From contig JAGUCH010000002.1 in the NCBI GenBank assembly GCA_019096065.1, positions 11,978,501 through 12,042,500 of the forward strand: a stretch of 64,000 nucleotides of DNA. The letters run 5' to 3'. The notes beneath the pieces are model-generated. The model had not been told where the DNA came from. It ran no database searches and worked only from the letters and a program-made list of their open reading frames with translations. This document shows, piece by piece, positions 10,516-22,840 of this stretch (positions are counted from its first letter, which is position 1; every line of letters starts with the position of its first letter). The DNA is from Paracyclopina nana. Taxonomy: Eukaryota > Arthropoda > Copepoda > Cyclopoida > Cyclopettidae. Position numbers and translations under genes: made by a program.

Positions 10516-10680
10516 CTAAAAAGCAATTTTGTCCCAGAATAGGATGATTGAATATAGAATAGGTGGTGATGAAAGCCAAATTTAATACCGGTCACGCACT
10601 TGTGTTCAGCTCAGATTTCATGGAACAAAAATATTCGACTGTATGTGGAATTATGTAACAAAGCATTCAGAAAAGAAGTA

Positions 10681-10686
10681 AATAAA
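10681..10686 (+). terminator. Polyadenylation signal of the secreted CLIP-like gene
   Basis: AATAAA 166 bp after the stop codon at 10515. It lies less than 100 bp from the end of the convergent dachs coding region. Confidence 0.6.
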
Positions 10687-10769
10687 ACAAAGACAAACAG
10701 CATTCTGATGTGTGACTAGATGAGTGTGTATTCATGGCATGATTGTAATGGCACAATAATTGATACCAA

Positions 10770-13700
10770 TTAAAATGGTCTCTTCAATTCCAAATAATGG
10801 AATGGTATGTGGATTGTGTGGTTATGTTTTTCAACCACTAAATGTCCTCTCTGCGAAGAGTTTCCTATCACAACCACAGTCTCTCCTTTTTTGAGAAGGA
10901 TATTTGAAGACGAATCATCTATAAAAAACAATTAACTATTTTCAGATCAAGCACAGATAAAGTAAGGCATTACCAGGATAGGATCTTTGCATAATCCTGG
11001 ACTGAGGAAAAGTAATCTTTCTTCCCCCCATCACAGTGTAAGGCCTACTGGGTGGAACAGGTGGAGGTCTCTCCTGAAATGAAAAAAAGCACTCACACAT
11101 GCAATTTGGCTTGTGAGATTAGATAACTTACCAAGTCAAGTCCAAATAGAGAACAAGTCTGCTGAATGGTCTGAAAGTCACATCTGTCACTCTGAAAGCC
11201 ATCAAAGGGAGGAGGAGTTCTACTGATTGGCTTTGGGCGTTGAGCTCTGCTCCCTGGAGGCATGCTATTCAAATTAGCCTTAGGGTAAGCCATCAAATTC
11301 TTGTTGACTGATTGAGCTTTGTGTGACATAAAGAGCCTTCTTCGTACAATATGACCCCTGAAGAAGGCCTGAATTTTGGTTGCACTCTTGGTTCTTATGT
11401 GTACCCTAAGAAACTCTAGCTGTTGCCTCGCACCTTCACTGAGAAATATGTGCTTTCTGCCATGAGCCCAGCCTTTATTGTTAGGCTGCTGATAGCTCTT
11501 GGGGAAAAACTCATTTGACAGCCTAGAGTAGCTGTCCAGGATGATTTCGCAGTCTTGCATGGACTTCTCTTCAGTTCTGCACAGAATACTTATCGGTCTT
11601 GCCAACATTCGATACCTCCCATTGAAGGCCTTGAATCTCATTCGATGAGGGAAGCCTCTAGCCATGAGACTGACAGTTTCAAGTACTTGCAGTGCTCTTA
11701 CTTGGTTGCTGACATGGGATCTGTCAAACTCTGAATCTGAGTCATGCTCATTAGGAGCAATACATCTGACAAAATGGGGCTTGGCATGGACCAAGGTTCT
11801 CAGTAAATTATCCAGTCTTGTATGGAAGTCTTGAGTCAAGGTTGACACAGGTTCATCACCATTCAGTAAAGTTTCAGTGTTGTTCATTTGCTGGGATGCA
11901 GATGTGGGAGAAATTCGAAAGCTGGCTCCCCTTGGAGAATCCATGTCACCACTCATTGCTATACTTTTCAACTCATTGCCAAATAAATGGGTTGCAAAAC
12001 CAAATTGACAATTGTCACGTGAGAAAATCCAAACTATGTCATCAGCTATGACATCTTTGTTGGTCTCCAGAAACTGTGATGTGTCATAAACTACTGATCC
12101 AGCATAGTGATGAATGCCAAAAGTTCTGGTGATATCACAATGTTTGGGCTCATACAGCTTCTGGTTCTCTTTATGCTGCACTTTTACTTTTTGCACATAG
12201 GTAGCAGGAAAGCCTCTGACAGAGCATTCAACATCGAGCATGCTTAACAAACCAGTCCTCTGTAGATTGTGAAAAAGAGATGTCACATTTCAGTTCTTCA
12301 AAATTAAATTGGGCCAAATGCTTACCAATGACGAGATGAGATCAATACAAGGCACATTGTCAACATATTCAATGACCACATCGGAGTTGATACCCTCATC
12401 ACGACAAGATTCAATTGATGACTTGAATATGTGGGTGTTGTAAAAATGCTGCATGGTTTCAGAGCTTAAATTGATACAAAGTTGTTCCAGCTGGCTGGGT
12501 TTGCTGTCCTCAAAGCCAAACATATCCAAAATACCAATAAAACCATCTGTTGCATGTCTCAAAGCATTGTTCAAAATCTGCATGGAACGGCTTGATTTCC
12601 TAGAATTTGAGGTACCAACAGTTGAAGCATGATGGCTGGCAACCTAAGAATATCCATACATTATGGTTACATAAACAAAACCTTAAGAATCACAATTTCT
12701 ACCTCAAGATGTGTTGACTCGGTAGACTCAGAGCCCATGTTGCCAACTTGATGCCTTCTGAAGCTATTGGCCCTTCTTACAATGGTGGCAACAGTCCTAC
12801 AAAATAATGCTTTTGCCAAAGCATCTCTGGTTGCCTTGCACTAGAATTTAAGATAAACATAATTACTGCATGTTGCTTTCAAGTTTTTCTCAAACATTGT
12901 AATTACCAAGTGGGAATCTGACATTGACTTGATGGGTTGACCTCTGACTGTATGAGTTCTCATAGTCAGACCTTGCCAAAGCATTGTAGGTGAAATTCCT
13001 AATAATTTAGCTACAGAGTTCAGCTCGTCTTTACCAATGATCTCGACATCAAATGCATCATCACAGACTCTAGGAGCAAATTCAATGTTGCCAATTAGTA
13101 GGATGGCAGACAGTACCCTGACAACATCCATAAAAGGAATGCCAAGAATGGCTAAGCTAGCTCTCCAATCATTGAATCTTTTGGCATCTTCTTCCTCGTC
13201 TTGTCGTGTATCACCAATGTTCAAATAAAGAAGATCACTGATCGAATAGCCATCAAGTCCCAATTGAATTCTTTCTTCTGGCAGCAAACCAGCCATCATT
13301 TGGTAAAAAATGTGATATGATTTTTCAGTAGGAGGAGGCCTCACAACCCTTCCCTGCAAAGTAAAATGTAGTCGTTTGGCTTCAGATGAACAAACTTGTA
13401 ATATTTACCTGGTCAAGGAAATAGCAATGAACTTTAGTCCTATAAAGTACATTTTCAGTCACTTGTACTTCTATGAAGTGTCCAATTCTAGATGACTCTC
13501 TATTAGTGGTCGTTTGAGCTGATCCCAAAGACCTCAGGACAGTGAAAGCAGCAGAGATGTGTCTGAAAATGTCTGACTGCTCATGATTGATTCCCTCTGA
13601 CAGGTTGAAAAGGTGCCTTAGCATCACCATAGAGGCATGACTTTTGCCACTTCCACTGATACCAGACACTATGATTGTTTGTGGATATCCAGACTCACTC

Positions 13701-15154
13701 TGAAGTCTGACAGCTTCTTCAGCAACCTTTTTCAGCTCGGGACAAGCATTGGAGGCTTCTTTAGTAGAATCCAAGGTGAGTGGATTGCCAACATGGGCAA
13801 ATGAATTGACAGACAGAACAATAGGACCAACATTAGTCTGAAAAGAAGCAATTGTAATCAATCAATAAAATTAGCAACTGGAAGTTGTGGCTTACAAAGA
13901 ACTTTTTGCTAAAAAATCTTGCTTGTAAAGCCCTCAGTACCACATCTTCACTTAATTGAGGCTCCAAGTGTATCAAATCACTGAGCTCGACTAATTTGCT
14001 TCTGCGAGCCTCCTCAATAGCCATTTGTTCTCTTTTCTTGAGTCTCTCTTCCATTGGAGTTCTTGGTCTACAATTTACTGTCTCGTCACTATTAGGAACT
14101 GGAGGAGGTGGAACATTTGGTGGCAATTGATGTGCTCCAAGAGGACTTTCGGCTAAGCCAGGACTTGCATTAGAGCTCTGAGTTCTGCTTGAAGTCAATG
14201 ATCCCGGATTGGTTGATCTTGCAATAGGATGTTGAATATTAGAGTAGTTATGTTGGATGACTGGCTGCAAAGTTGTTGGCCTAGACTGACTGCTCGATGA
14301 TCCAGATGCTGGATCACTAATGTTAGCAATTGATGTGGCTTCTGCAGTGGTAGCATGACTTTTGCCACTTCTTAGCGTAAATTGGAAATCATCTAAAGGC
14401 AAAATTTGAGTTTCTTAACCATTACAGCATCAAAGGGCAAAGCCCAAAAAATAATTACCATTTTGATAGTTGTTAGATGTGAAGTGATTGATAAATCGCT
14501 GAGATCCAGTTGAAGCTAGAAATCCTGGAGAATCTGTGGAGACAGATTGACTATCTGGGAGGCCATGATGATCATGAATGACACCATGCAGTCGGTTTTG
14601 CAGCGCACCAACATTTGCAGTCTCTCCACTGGTTGTAGTGGCATCTGGAAAACGATTTTTTTCTCACACTATATTCAATTTGATAGACGTACGCTGTAGC
14701 ATATGTAGATGGCCTAAGGCCTCAAGTAAGTGCACTTAAAATCTGAGATACAGATAAAAGCTGAGAAAAAAATGAGTAGCTATTACACTAACTGGTTTAG
14801 CTAGTTGACATTTATGAAGCAGTGGCCTGTTTCTAAGAGGAAAATTTATGGCTTTTCAAAAATTCAATCCTGCTATGAAAAATAAGTCTGATTCTAAGAA
14901 TAAGAAGCATGACTCATAGTTTTAAATCATCAGCTCCTTCAATTGCTTTTTCCTGTACCTAATAAATAATAATCTTGTCAATCAGAATAAACATGCTTTT
15001 AGCTGAAATGGATAAAAAAAGTGACCTTACCTTGCAGTCTTTTTTCGGTGTCCCAAAACTTTTGAAGCTCAGCAAAATACTTATCCAGCATAAAGACCTT
15101 AGACATGCCCACCGCTGCAGTTGTAGCGGAGGAATTCATAGCTGTACCCGACAT
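10770..15154 (-). CDS. dachs: Dachs-type unconventional myosin (class XX)
   Basis: In flies Dachs acts at the apical junction downstream of Fat/Dachsous, regulating Hippo signalling and planar polarity. Ten exons join in phase: 15154-15031, 14644-14459, 14392-13896, 13837-13409, 13353-12907, 12840-12703, 12643-12326, 12259-11132, 11073-10974, 10918-10770; about 1171 residues, a normal length. A low-complexity N-terminus precedes the motor from about residue 240. The P-loop is GISGSGKS (about residue 330) instead of the usual GESGAGKT; switch I reads NRESSRIG, and switch II DMFGFE lies near residue 647. An IQ motif (TKIQAFFRGHIVRRR) sits near residue 1030, then a Pro/Arg-rich linker and a beta-rich SH3-like tail. 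The start is the first in-frame ATG; the frame is open further to about 15361 without ATG. All introns but the first (386 bp) are 55-66 bp. Confidence 0.87.
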
Positions 15155-16621
15155 AGCCGGTAGTACAACCTGTTCAAACCATATTAGAGGCTGAGTCTCG
15201 AAAGAAAAATCTCTGCTTTTTCCATCAGCAGAGCCAGGAATAATAACTTCTTCTACTGCAGCAGTGGTAGTAGCACTGTAGTAGTTGGGTACTACAGTAG
15301 TGGTATAATAACCTGGAAGGAGTGCGCTGTCTCGCAAGGGGGCGCTGCGCCTCGGCCGCACACCCCATTGGAACGTTACCAGTCACGTGACTCAGATCTG
15401 GCTTCGAGATTGGCTAATTTGATCAACAGGTAAGATGATTTTAATGGGGTTCTCCCGCCAGTGCACCTCTTGAGGAAAGAATGGAGCGGGCAGGATTTTT
15501 ACCAGCTTTTTACCATGCTCAACTACTGAGACTCAATGTACATTAGTGAGAGCCTTGCTTATTTTGAATGGTGAAACAAAGCTGAGACACTCCACATCTC
15601 AGCTACTGCGACCAATGCTTGGCTCGGAAACACTGAGATAAGCTCAGGGAGAGATGATTTCCGCGAGCTCTGGTGGAGAGGGGTAGAATTTGAAGCGTTT
15701 TCTGGGCAGGGTGAGTCCAACTATTAAGACGACTTTGGGTGGGAAAGAATGGACAAATCTGACCCCCGGGCCAACTCTCCTACTGTACCTCTACTAACCG
15801 ATTACTGGCAAAACAACGACAAAAGCCAGAGTCCTTCTTTCAAAATGGCTGACAACTAGTCAACATCATGAGAAATATGCGGTTTTTAAACCCTAGGAAT
15901 TTTCTCAAAAAATGATTGAAAAATTATGATGCATGAAAGGAATGAGCTGAACATTTTGAAATGTTTATTGCTATAAAAGGAATTAGGGTCTAGGTTACAA
16001 ATGATTGCCATTTAGATGAAAAATGTCTGTTTGACTTTGATGGAAAGGAAAATAGGTGATGATAATTAAGATTGTTAGTTGCTCTCAGCAACTATTTCTA
16101 GCTTAGTCACATAAAAGCCTTAATTCATCTCACTCTAATGAGATTTATGCTGGCCCAGGGTTGAAACATCAAGATAGCCTAAGCTTGTTTCTAAGTTCAA
16201 TTTTTCCCCTGAAGCTCTTGTTCTACAAAACTGGAATAGCTTTTCAGAAACTACTTAAGGTAGGAAATTAGCGAGCAGGTTACCTATATTTAATTTATTG
16301 TAAACCCTTTCTCAGGCAAGCTACTCCAAATTAATCTTACTTAAGTTGCAAAAAAGCTAATAAGCTAGACTTGTTGTATTGTGAAAAGCTGCTTTTTATA
16401 GCATTATCTGTGAAATCTTTCACTTATTTGATCATTCTTCGCTTCCTTCCCTTCTCAACACAAACTTTAGTTTATCTTTATCGGTTATTGATAAATATAG
16501 CGTGCTAGATGAATTTGAATTATTTGAATTTCCCGCCCTTTTTCAGTAAACAAACAAGTGAAGTAATTTCTAAATTAGCAGAGCATTCGAAAGAAAAATA
16601 ATAAGAAAATCACCAATAAGC
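15155..16621. promoter_or_regulatory. Divergent intergenic region between dachs and TMEM177
   Basis: About 1.4 kb between two divergently oriented genes, probably holding both promoters and the dachs 5' UTR (the dachs frame stays open to about 15361). It is GC-richer near 15300-15480 and AT-rich afterwards. I see no ORF or RNA gene in it. Near 15270 a short hairpin (CTGTAGTA-loop-TACTACAG) lies in the part open in the dachs frame. Confidence 0.4.
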
Positions 16622-17701
16622 ATGATAAACTTGCTTAAATATGCCAAATGTTGGCCAACGCCACTATTATCTAGGATTCCCGCCAAAAAGATGTCAATGG
16701 CATTGAAAGATCAGCAAATGATTAACATTGTGAAACGTAAGCCAAGATGGCATGACATTTTTCTCACTCCTAAAGGAAAAGCTATCAGCGCTGCTCTTGT
16801 CAGCCTTTGTGGCTTTGCCTTTACAGCCATAGAACTTGGTCCTCAGAGCTTTCTTCTGGACTTAATTCAGCCACTTTTTCAACATTTGACTGATGGGCAA
16901 CCTACTATGGTCAAGCCAGAAGTGCAAAAGCTTTTCGAAGAGACACTAATCAGTGTTCTGAATGTGGAAGATTTGGGCAGATTCAAGGCCATAATTTCCG
17001 TGTATTATCTCCAACCTTTGTCCTTTGGGCGAGGCGTGACCAATAGAATACTTGTCCTGCTGCCAGTGTACTATAATTACCTAGAAGAGGAGGACATCCT
17101 AGATGAACATTTGAAAAAATTACTAATAAGTCATGTGGCAGGCGCTAATTGTGAATTAGATCTGGATGACCCCAACACTCAAGTGATAAAGGAGTCCTTG
17201 CTACTGTCAGAGAATGCCAAAAAGTTTGGGATGGCTCGAGAAATCCTGAGGTCTGGGGAGAATCTGGAGATGCAGTCGACCATCATGGCTTGGACATCCT
17301 TGGCAACAGCCTATACCATGTCCAAGTTTGGAAATTATAAGCTCAAGCTGTTCAGTGGCCCGAGAGCTTTGAGGCTGTCATTGTATGCCATGGCAGGTGC
17401 TGTGAACTTTGTCATTTTCAGGCAGTGCTATGGCTTCATTAAGCATAGAATAGATCTGGAGCTTGATGACCAAGTGTCGCGACTCAGCGAAAGCTATGCT
17501 CAAGGTGGAGTGGAGTTTTACACCAAAGTGCAACAAAAGCAATTGGCTTTGCGGGCCTTAATTCCTAACAATGAAGGAGAGAATTTGTTCAACATCTATG
17601 GTGAAGAAATCCAGCCCCTGTTCAGCAAAAAAGCCACACTGACAGAGCGCATAGAAAAATGCAAAAGCATCATTGATCTACATCATGCTGGGCTACAATA
17701 A
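16622..17701 (+). CDS. TMEM177: Transmembrane protein 177 (mitochondrial COX20-associated factor)
   Basis: In human cells TMEM177 sits in the mitochondrial inner membrane and stabilises COX20 during COX2 assembly into cytochrome c oxidase. This single-exon gene gives 359 residues, slightly longer than the vertebrate protein. A basic N-terminus (possible targeting sequence) precedes a first hydrophobic helix at about residues 56-75. The middle holds the family region that in vertebrates reads like a QPVSxG segment (here LQPLSFGRG). Two more hydrophobic helices lie near residues 222-238 and 256-272. The best signature is the near-C-terminal GGVEFYTKV...LALRALI. It is convergent with fumarase; only 63 bases separate the two stop codons. 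Confidence 0.8.
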   Translation: MINLLKYAKCWPTPLLSRIPAKKMSMALKDQQMINIVKRKPRWHDIFLTPKGKAISAALVSLCGFAFTAIELGPQSFLLDLIQPLFQHLTDGQPTMVKPEVQKLFEETLISVLNVEDLGRFKAIISVYYLQPLSFGRGVTNRILVLLPVYYNYLEEEDILDEHLKKLLISHVAGANCELDLDDPNTQVIKESLLLSENAKKFGMAREILRSGENLEMQSTIMAWTSLATAYTMSKFGNYKLKLFSGPRALRLSLYAMAGAVNFVIFRQCYGFIKHRIDLELDDQVSRLSESYAQGGVEFYTKVQQKQLALRALIPNNEGENLFNIYGEEIQPLFSKKATLTERIEKCKSIIDLHHAGLQ

Positions 17702-17702
17702 A
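17697..17702 (+). terminator. AATAAA overlapping the TMEM177 stop codon
   Basis: The last codon and stop read CAA TAA A, so the stop codon TAA (17699-17701) lies inside AATAAA. If used, cleavage would fall within or just past the 63-bp gap to the fumarase stop. Confidence 0.5.
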
Positions 17703-17764
17703 TCTGTCAGATAAACCTCTTCAGAGCCTTCATTACGTAATTTGACTTGGGCATATGCATAAAA

Positions 17765-19574
17765 TTACTTTGGTCCAAGCATGTTTTCAGGGCGGACCCA
17801 TTGGTCGAATTGTTCAGGTGTCAAGTGTCCAAGTCGAACAGCCTCTTCTTTTAAAGTTGTGCCATTCTTATGGGCAGTTTTGGCGATGGCTGCTGCCTTG
17901 TCATAGCCAATGTGAGGATTGAGAGCTGTGACTAACATGAGTGACTCGTGAAGAAGCTTATCCACTCTATCCCTGTTAACTGTGATGCCATCGACACACT
18001 TGTCGGTGAAGGCAACGCATCCATCACCTAAAAGTCGAATTGACCTCAACACATTTGCCACCATCATTGGCTTGAACACGTTCAATTCAAAATGACCGTT
18101 GGCACCACCAAAAGTCACTGCCACGTGGTTGCCCATAACCTGAGCAGCCACCATAGTAATGGCTTCACATTGAGTAGGGTTGACTTTGCCTAAGCAAGTG
18201 AATTTTCAAAGATTTACAGCAATACTGATAAAAGGACATAGTTCTAAATTACCTGGCATGATTGAACTGCCTGGTTCATTTTCAGGCAATGACAACTCTC
18301 CCAATCCACACCTTGGGCCGGAAGCCAAAAATCTCAAATCGTTGGCAATCTTGTTGATGGAGCAAGCAAGGACATTCAGAGCTCCAGATACCTCCACCAT
18401 TGCATCGTGAGCAGCAAGAGCTTCGAACTTATTGGGAGCAGTGACAAAAGGAAGGCCAGTGATCTCAGACACCCGAGAAGCAACTTTCTCATCGAAGCCT
18501 ATGCGAGTGTTCAAGCCTGTGCCAACAGCAGTGCCACCAGCTGCCAACATGTATAGCCTTGGAAGTGTGGCTTCCACCCGAGCAATTCCTGAAAAAGTAA
18601 CATCATTTGGACAGCAGCCCTAGTAAAAATAGAGTAGTAATCGTACCAAAGGCCAATTGTTGCACATAGCCACTGAATTCCTGGCCCAGAGTCAAGGGTG
18701 TGGCATCTTGGGTGTGAGTTCTGCCGATCTTAATGATGTCCTTGAAATCTTTAGCCTTGGCATCCAGAGCATCGTGCAGTTTTTTCAGTCCAGGAATGAG
18801 AACATTGTGAATCTCGACAGCCACAGCAATGTGCATGGCAGTTGGGTAAGTGTCATTGGAGCTCTGAGACATGTTGACATGGTCATTGGGATGCACCGGT
18901 TTCTTCGACCCCAATTCTCCCCCCATGATTTCGATGGCTCTGTTGGCAATCACCTTGACATCAAGACAAATTAGAATTCATAAAAGGAATTTTTAGGCAC
19001 ATTAGCAGTACTTCATTGGTGTTCATGTTGCTCTGAGTTCCAGATCCTGTCTGCCAAATGACCAAGGGGAAGTGGTCATCGTACAGCTTGCCGCTGATGA
19101 CTTCATCAGCAGCTTGGCAAATTGCTTCAGCAACTTTGGCATCCAGGCCAAATTCCTGGTTGACTTGAGCTGCAGCTTTTTTGAGAACACCAAAAGCTTT
19201 GATGACAGGCAGAGGCATTCTTTCTGAGGTAGGATCACCGATCGGAAAATTCATAACAGACCTCAAAGTTTGAGCTCCATAATATTTTTCATTGGGAACT
19301 TGGAGTTCACCTAAAAAAACCTTGTTAATGCAAGCTAGGACAACATCAAATTGGAAAATTTAAAATATAAGAAATGTCAACACGTTAGACCATTGATTTA
19401 AAATAAGGCATGCAAAGATGAATAATGTGTGCTATTACCAAATGTGTCCCTTTCACTCCTGAAGCCCGCCATGGCTGATGTGGAGCTATGCAAGTGCCTA
19501 AAATTGGCGAAATTCGGCAAAAATCGAGATTTCTGCGAAAGGGCACCTCTCACTAGACTGGCAGAAGCAGACAT
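17765..19574 (-). CDS. FH: Fumarate hydratase, class II, mitochondrial
   Basis: Catalyses reversible hydration of fumarate to L-malate in the TCA cycle; homotetramer. Five exons join in phase: 19574-19439, 19310-19012, 18953-18647, 18588-18253, 18189-17765, giving 500 residues, the usual size of the mitochondrial enzyme. The N-terminus ([18 protein letters not shown]) is Ser/Arg-rich like a mitochondrial presequence. Active-site regions are intact: [30 protein letters not shown] and the superfamily signature GSSIMPGKVNP, whose codons are split by the last intron. Start: the first real ATG of exon 1; an in-frame TTG further upstream is ignored. Introns are 58-128 bp. Confidence 0.93.
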
Positions 19575-19826
19575 GCTGAAGCTGTGCAGTTGTAGAGCCC
19601 AAAGAAATGTTGTCAATCCAGATCTGCTTGAAGCAAGATGTCGAAATCAGCGGTAGCTGGTTTTTTTCAAGAAGTAGAAGTCGGAAACAGGCAAAAAATG
19701 CCAGTATGCATGATTTACTTTAGCTTACTAAGCCACTCTAGTTGAGGGACAAACAACAGAGTTACCAGACCACAAGCAATTGTACACAGAATGAGCAAGA
19801 TAGCAACAGTTTTGCAATTTTCATGG

Positions 19827-19832
19827 TTTATT
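19827..19832 (-). terminator. Polyadenylation signal of the LMBR1-family gene
   Basis: AATAAA on the minus strand 11-16 bases past the stop codon. Confidence 0.7.
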
Positions 19833-19842
19833 ATCAGCAAAT

Positions 19843-22195
19843 TTAATCATGTTTGAGGCTAGAACTGGTAGGAGTGATAGCTCCCAATCTATTGGCATTT
19901 GAGCTGGATTGGAGGCTGCCAATGCTGGAAGATCCACTCTTCATGAAAATGGTAGAAATATAGATGTGTAGCCTAAAAATTAAATGTTGATCTACAAAAC
20001 TCTTAATTTTTAGAAGTAATTACCTTCTGACAATTTCTTGCCTAACTCTGACAGTGAACTTGTTAAACAAACACAGTGAGGCTGCGACCGCAAACACTGC
20101 ATTGTACAACAGGACCAGATAGAAATTGCCCAGCCATTTAACTTCACTGAATTTGCCAAGCAAATCAAAATTGGTTATTCCTTGAGAAATGAAATGATAT
20201 TACAACTCACAGAGGCATGTCCGGCATTGCTTACCTAGGATTTTTGCCAATAGAGGCAAAGCAGTAGACAGTATGACATAAATGCAACAGTTCAAGATAA
20301 GGTGGGTCAGAGATGTGGATTTGGGCATGGGTCTGATCCTCTTGATGACTGGAATTGTGTAGAGGCCAACAAGTGAAGTGACAAAAAGGTAGCCTATCAA
20401 AATGACCTCAATGATGACTCCTATTACTCCAAGGGATGACAAACTGGTTATGCCGAGGTCAACGACAGCACTCTGGTAAATGGGCAAGGACCTAAAACCA
20501 GCAACGATCTGTCCCACATTCATTATGACGCACAGCAGGCTCAGCGAAGTTAAGGCTAGAAGGCTAAGCATTATCAATGGATAGCCCAAAACTCGTCTCC
20601 AAGTGGAAGTCCGTCTGGCTTTGTCCAGATTCTCTCTTTTGATGGAGGCTTGACTGAGGGCTTGCTCATAGTAGGCTAAAGCTTCTCCATTTCTTAGGAT
20701 CTTTCCCTCTGGAGATGACACAGGAGTTAACATACTAAAACGAAATAGATATTAGAGCAAAGTAATATTTTTGCTTTAAGGAAAGCTTTTACATGTGATT
20801 CACAGTCATTTTGTAATTTGCCACCTTTTTGACCAAGTTGTCTTCTTCAAATTTAGCTGAGTAGAATTCTTCGTCCAAATTTCTGGACCAGTTCGGTTTA
20901 ATGACCAAATCACCCACAATAGAAAACAGTCGGGCAAATCCAAGAGGAGTGCACAAAAGAAGCATCAAGACTCCAAGGAATGAGACGCACGAGTACAAGA
21001 AAGGCAAGTAGGAATAGACATCTAAAAAGAGCAATCAAAAAACCCGTTTTTAACTTGGAATTAATTTTCCCTTACTGATCAGCCTATCAAAGGAGTCTCG
21101 GTCCCAATCTATGAGTGCAGCAAGAATATACATCATACCCATAATAACACCAGAGAGAAGTACTAGGGTAACCATTGTTTCTTTAGCCCTGGCAGCCAAC
21201 CCCTACAGAAAGAAGGCTTAATCAGTAAAAAAAAAGCAATTAATGCGAATAAGATAGCTTCTCTTTGAGCAGAGAACTAGATCCAAAAATATTCTGATAA
21301 TTGAACCAAGCAAGTTTTCTTCCAAAAAAGCTAGTTGATATGTACCCTTTTGGAGCCGAAAATTGGCAGTCCTTCAGACTCGCAGAATAGGTAAGCAAAT
21401 GGCAGCGCCAGGAAGAGCGATGCGTTGGAGAGAACAAAAATGAGGTTCCAAATTCCATGGATGAGAGAAGTATTGAGCCATTGGATGTACCACGAGGATG
21501 GGTAATGGTGCAGAATTTCATTGGAAATTGACGAAATTGGCAGAAGGAGCACTGATCCAGTACTAACAGCCAACGCGAAGGCGCAGATTCCAAAACTAAC
21601 TTGATACACGATCTTGTCTTCCCACGATATGGGCAGATAGTCGTCTTCTTCTTCATGGTCATTCTTCTTGAGCAAGGACAAAAAAGCGTAAGCTCCAGCG
21701 TACAATATGCAGCCGGCTAATACCAATATCTGGAAAAAATCGTACACACTATGTAATCCTTGGCTAAAATGGAAGACTCTCGCGGGCGAGCACAATCGAT
21801 TTATAAATAGTTTTAGTCATAGGCACTGTATGTTTTTTGACTTGCCATACCCAAATGGCACCGAGTAAATCGTACCGAAACTGTAAAGGCCCAAACAATG
21901 ATTATTTTGCGATTCAGAAACATACTATTTTGTGTGTGGTTTTAGGGATCGATAGCTTTTTTCAGAAAACACTTGCAGCAAAGACTTGTATGACAAAAAA
22001 TCCCTTTAGCAAACTTTTACACACACTAAGCAGCTTAAAAAGAAATTTCATGAGATTTTTGAAACTCAATCCAATGCGCTGGCGAAATCAGCTTACGGTG
22101 ATTTCACGAATTCCATTGTTGAATTCAACTTCTCTAGGGTCAATGTGAGCTCCTTGGTCGTCAAAAGCGTATGGCTGATTGGTAAATGGGTCCAT
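19843..22195 (-). CDS. LMBR1: LMBR1/LMBR1L family multipass membrane protein
   Basis: Family members (limb region 1, LIMR, fly Lilipod) are nine-helix membrane proteins; LMBR1L was described as a lipocalin-1 receptor and Lilipod modulates BMP signalling in the fly germline. Seven exons join in phase: 22195-22097, 21729-21346, 21202-21076, 21021-20793, 20734-20235, 20180-20024, 19972-19843; 541 residues. The first exon, short and easily missed, encodes MDPFTN...EFNNGIREIT and leads into the first helix ILVLAGCILYAGAY. Family hallmarks are seen: LLLPISSISNEIL, YIQWLNTSLIHGIWNL, FCESEGLPIFG, YLPFLYSCVSFLGVLMLLL and WLGNFYLVLLYNAVFA. The Ser-rich tail ends SSSLKHD. Intron 1 is 367 bp; the rest are 51-143 bp. 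Confidence 0.88.
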
Positions 22196-22840
22196 AATTG
22201 TCTTCTTGGTTTTCGCGTCAATTCACAACTCGTTGCAATGTGTTTGTGCTCTTTCCAATTCAGGTTTGACATTTCACTGAGCGAGAAAATATTTTCGACA
22301 TATCGCAGCTTCTCTCTGTTCTTTTGTTGTCAACGCCCGTTCTGGAAATGTTTGGACTGAGATCGAGGGGCGTCGAAAAACAGACAACAGAGTGTCATTT
22401 GGAATTGTACAAAACTTTTTAACAAACTAGCAATGCAATATTAAGAGCAATTGACACCATCTCGATTAGCAAGCTTACAATTTTTTTATATTTCGAAATA
22501 ATTCTTTCGTATTTTTGGGTAGAGATGCCCAACAAAAGTAGGGTCTTAATAATTTTTTGGTTAACTAAACAGTTAGCTTTGCATCGCATCATATCATTGT
22601 TTAACGGCACTGCAACTAAGACATAAATTGTGTTTTTTTTTAAGCTTAGAGATTGCACATAAAATGCAATAAAAATGGGAGCTCAAGGGAAAATGCTGCT
22701 GATCCGGCCCATTTCTGAGCTCTTAGTATTTTGTAAACAATAAAAACTCAAAACTGAGAAGTTATTAATCTCGGCCAAACGCCGGATTTCGATTTTAATA
22801 ATTAAAGAAATGTTACTTTGGTTCTGAAAACATCTTAAAC
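22196..22840. promoter_or_regulatory. Shared divergent promoter region of LMBR1 and CPSF1
   Basis: 645 bp separate the two divergent start codons. The CPSF1-proximal half is AT-rich. No ORF, TATA box in convincing position or repeat is seen; the region can only be labelled as the likely bidirectional promoter. Confidence 0.4.

Noticed and set aside
16622-17701. First impression of a peroxin (PEX3-like) protein
   Set aside because: The GGVEFY...LALRALI segment and helix layout fit TMEM177, not PEX3.
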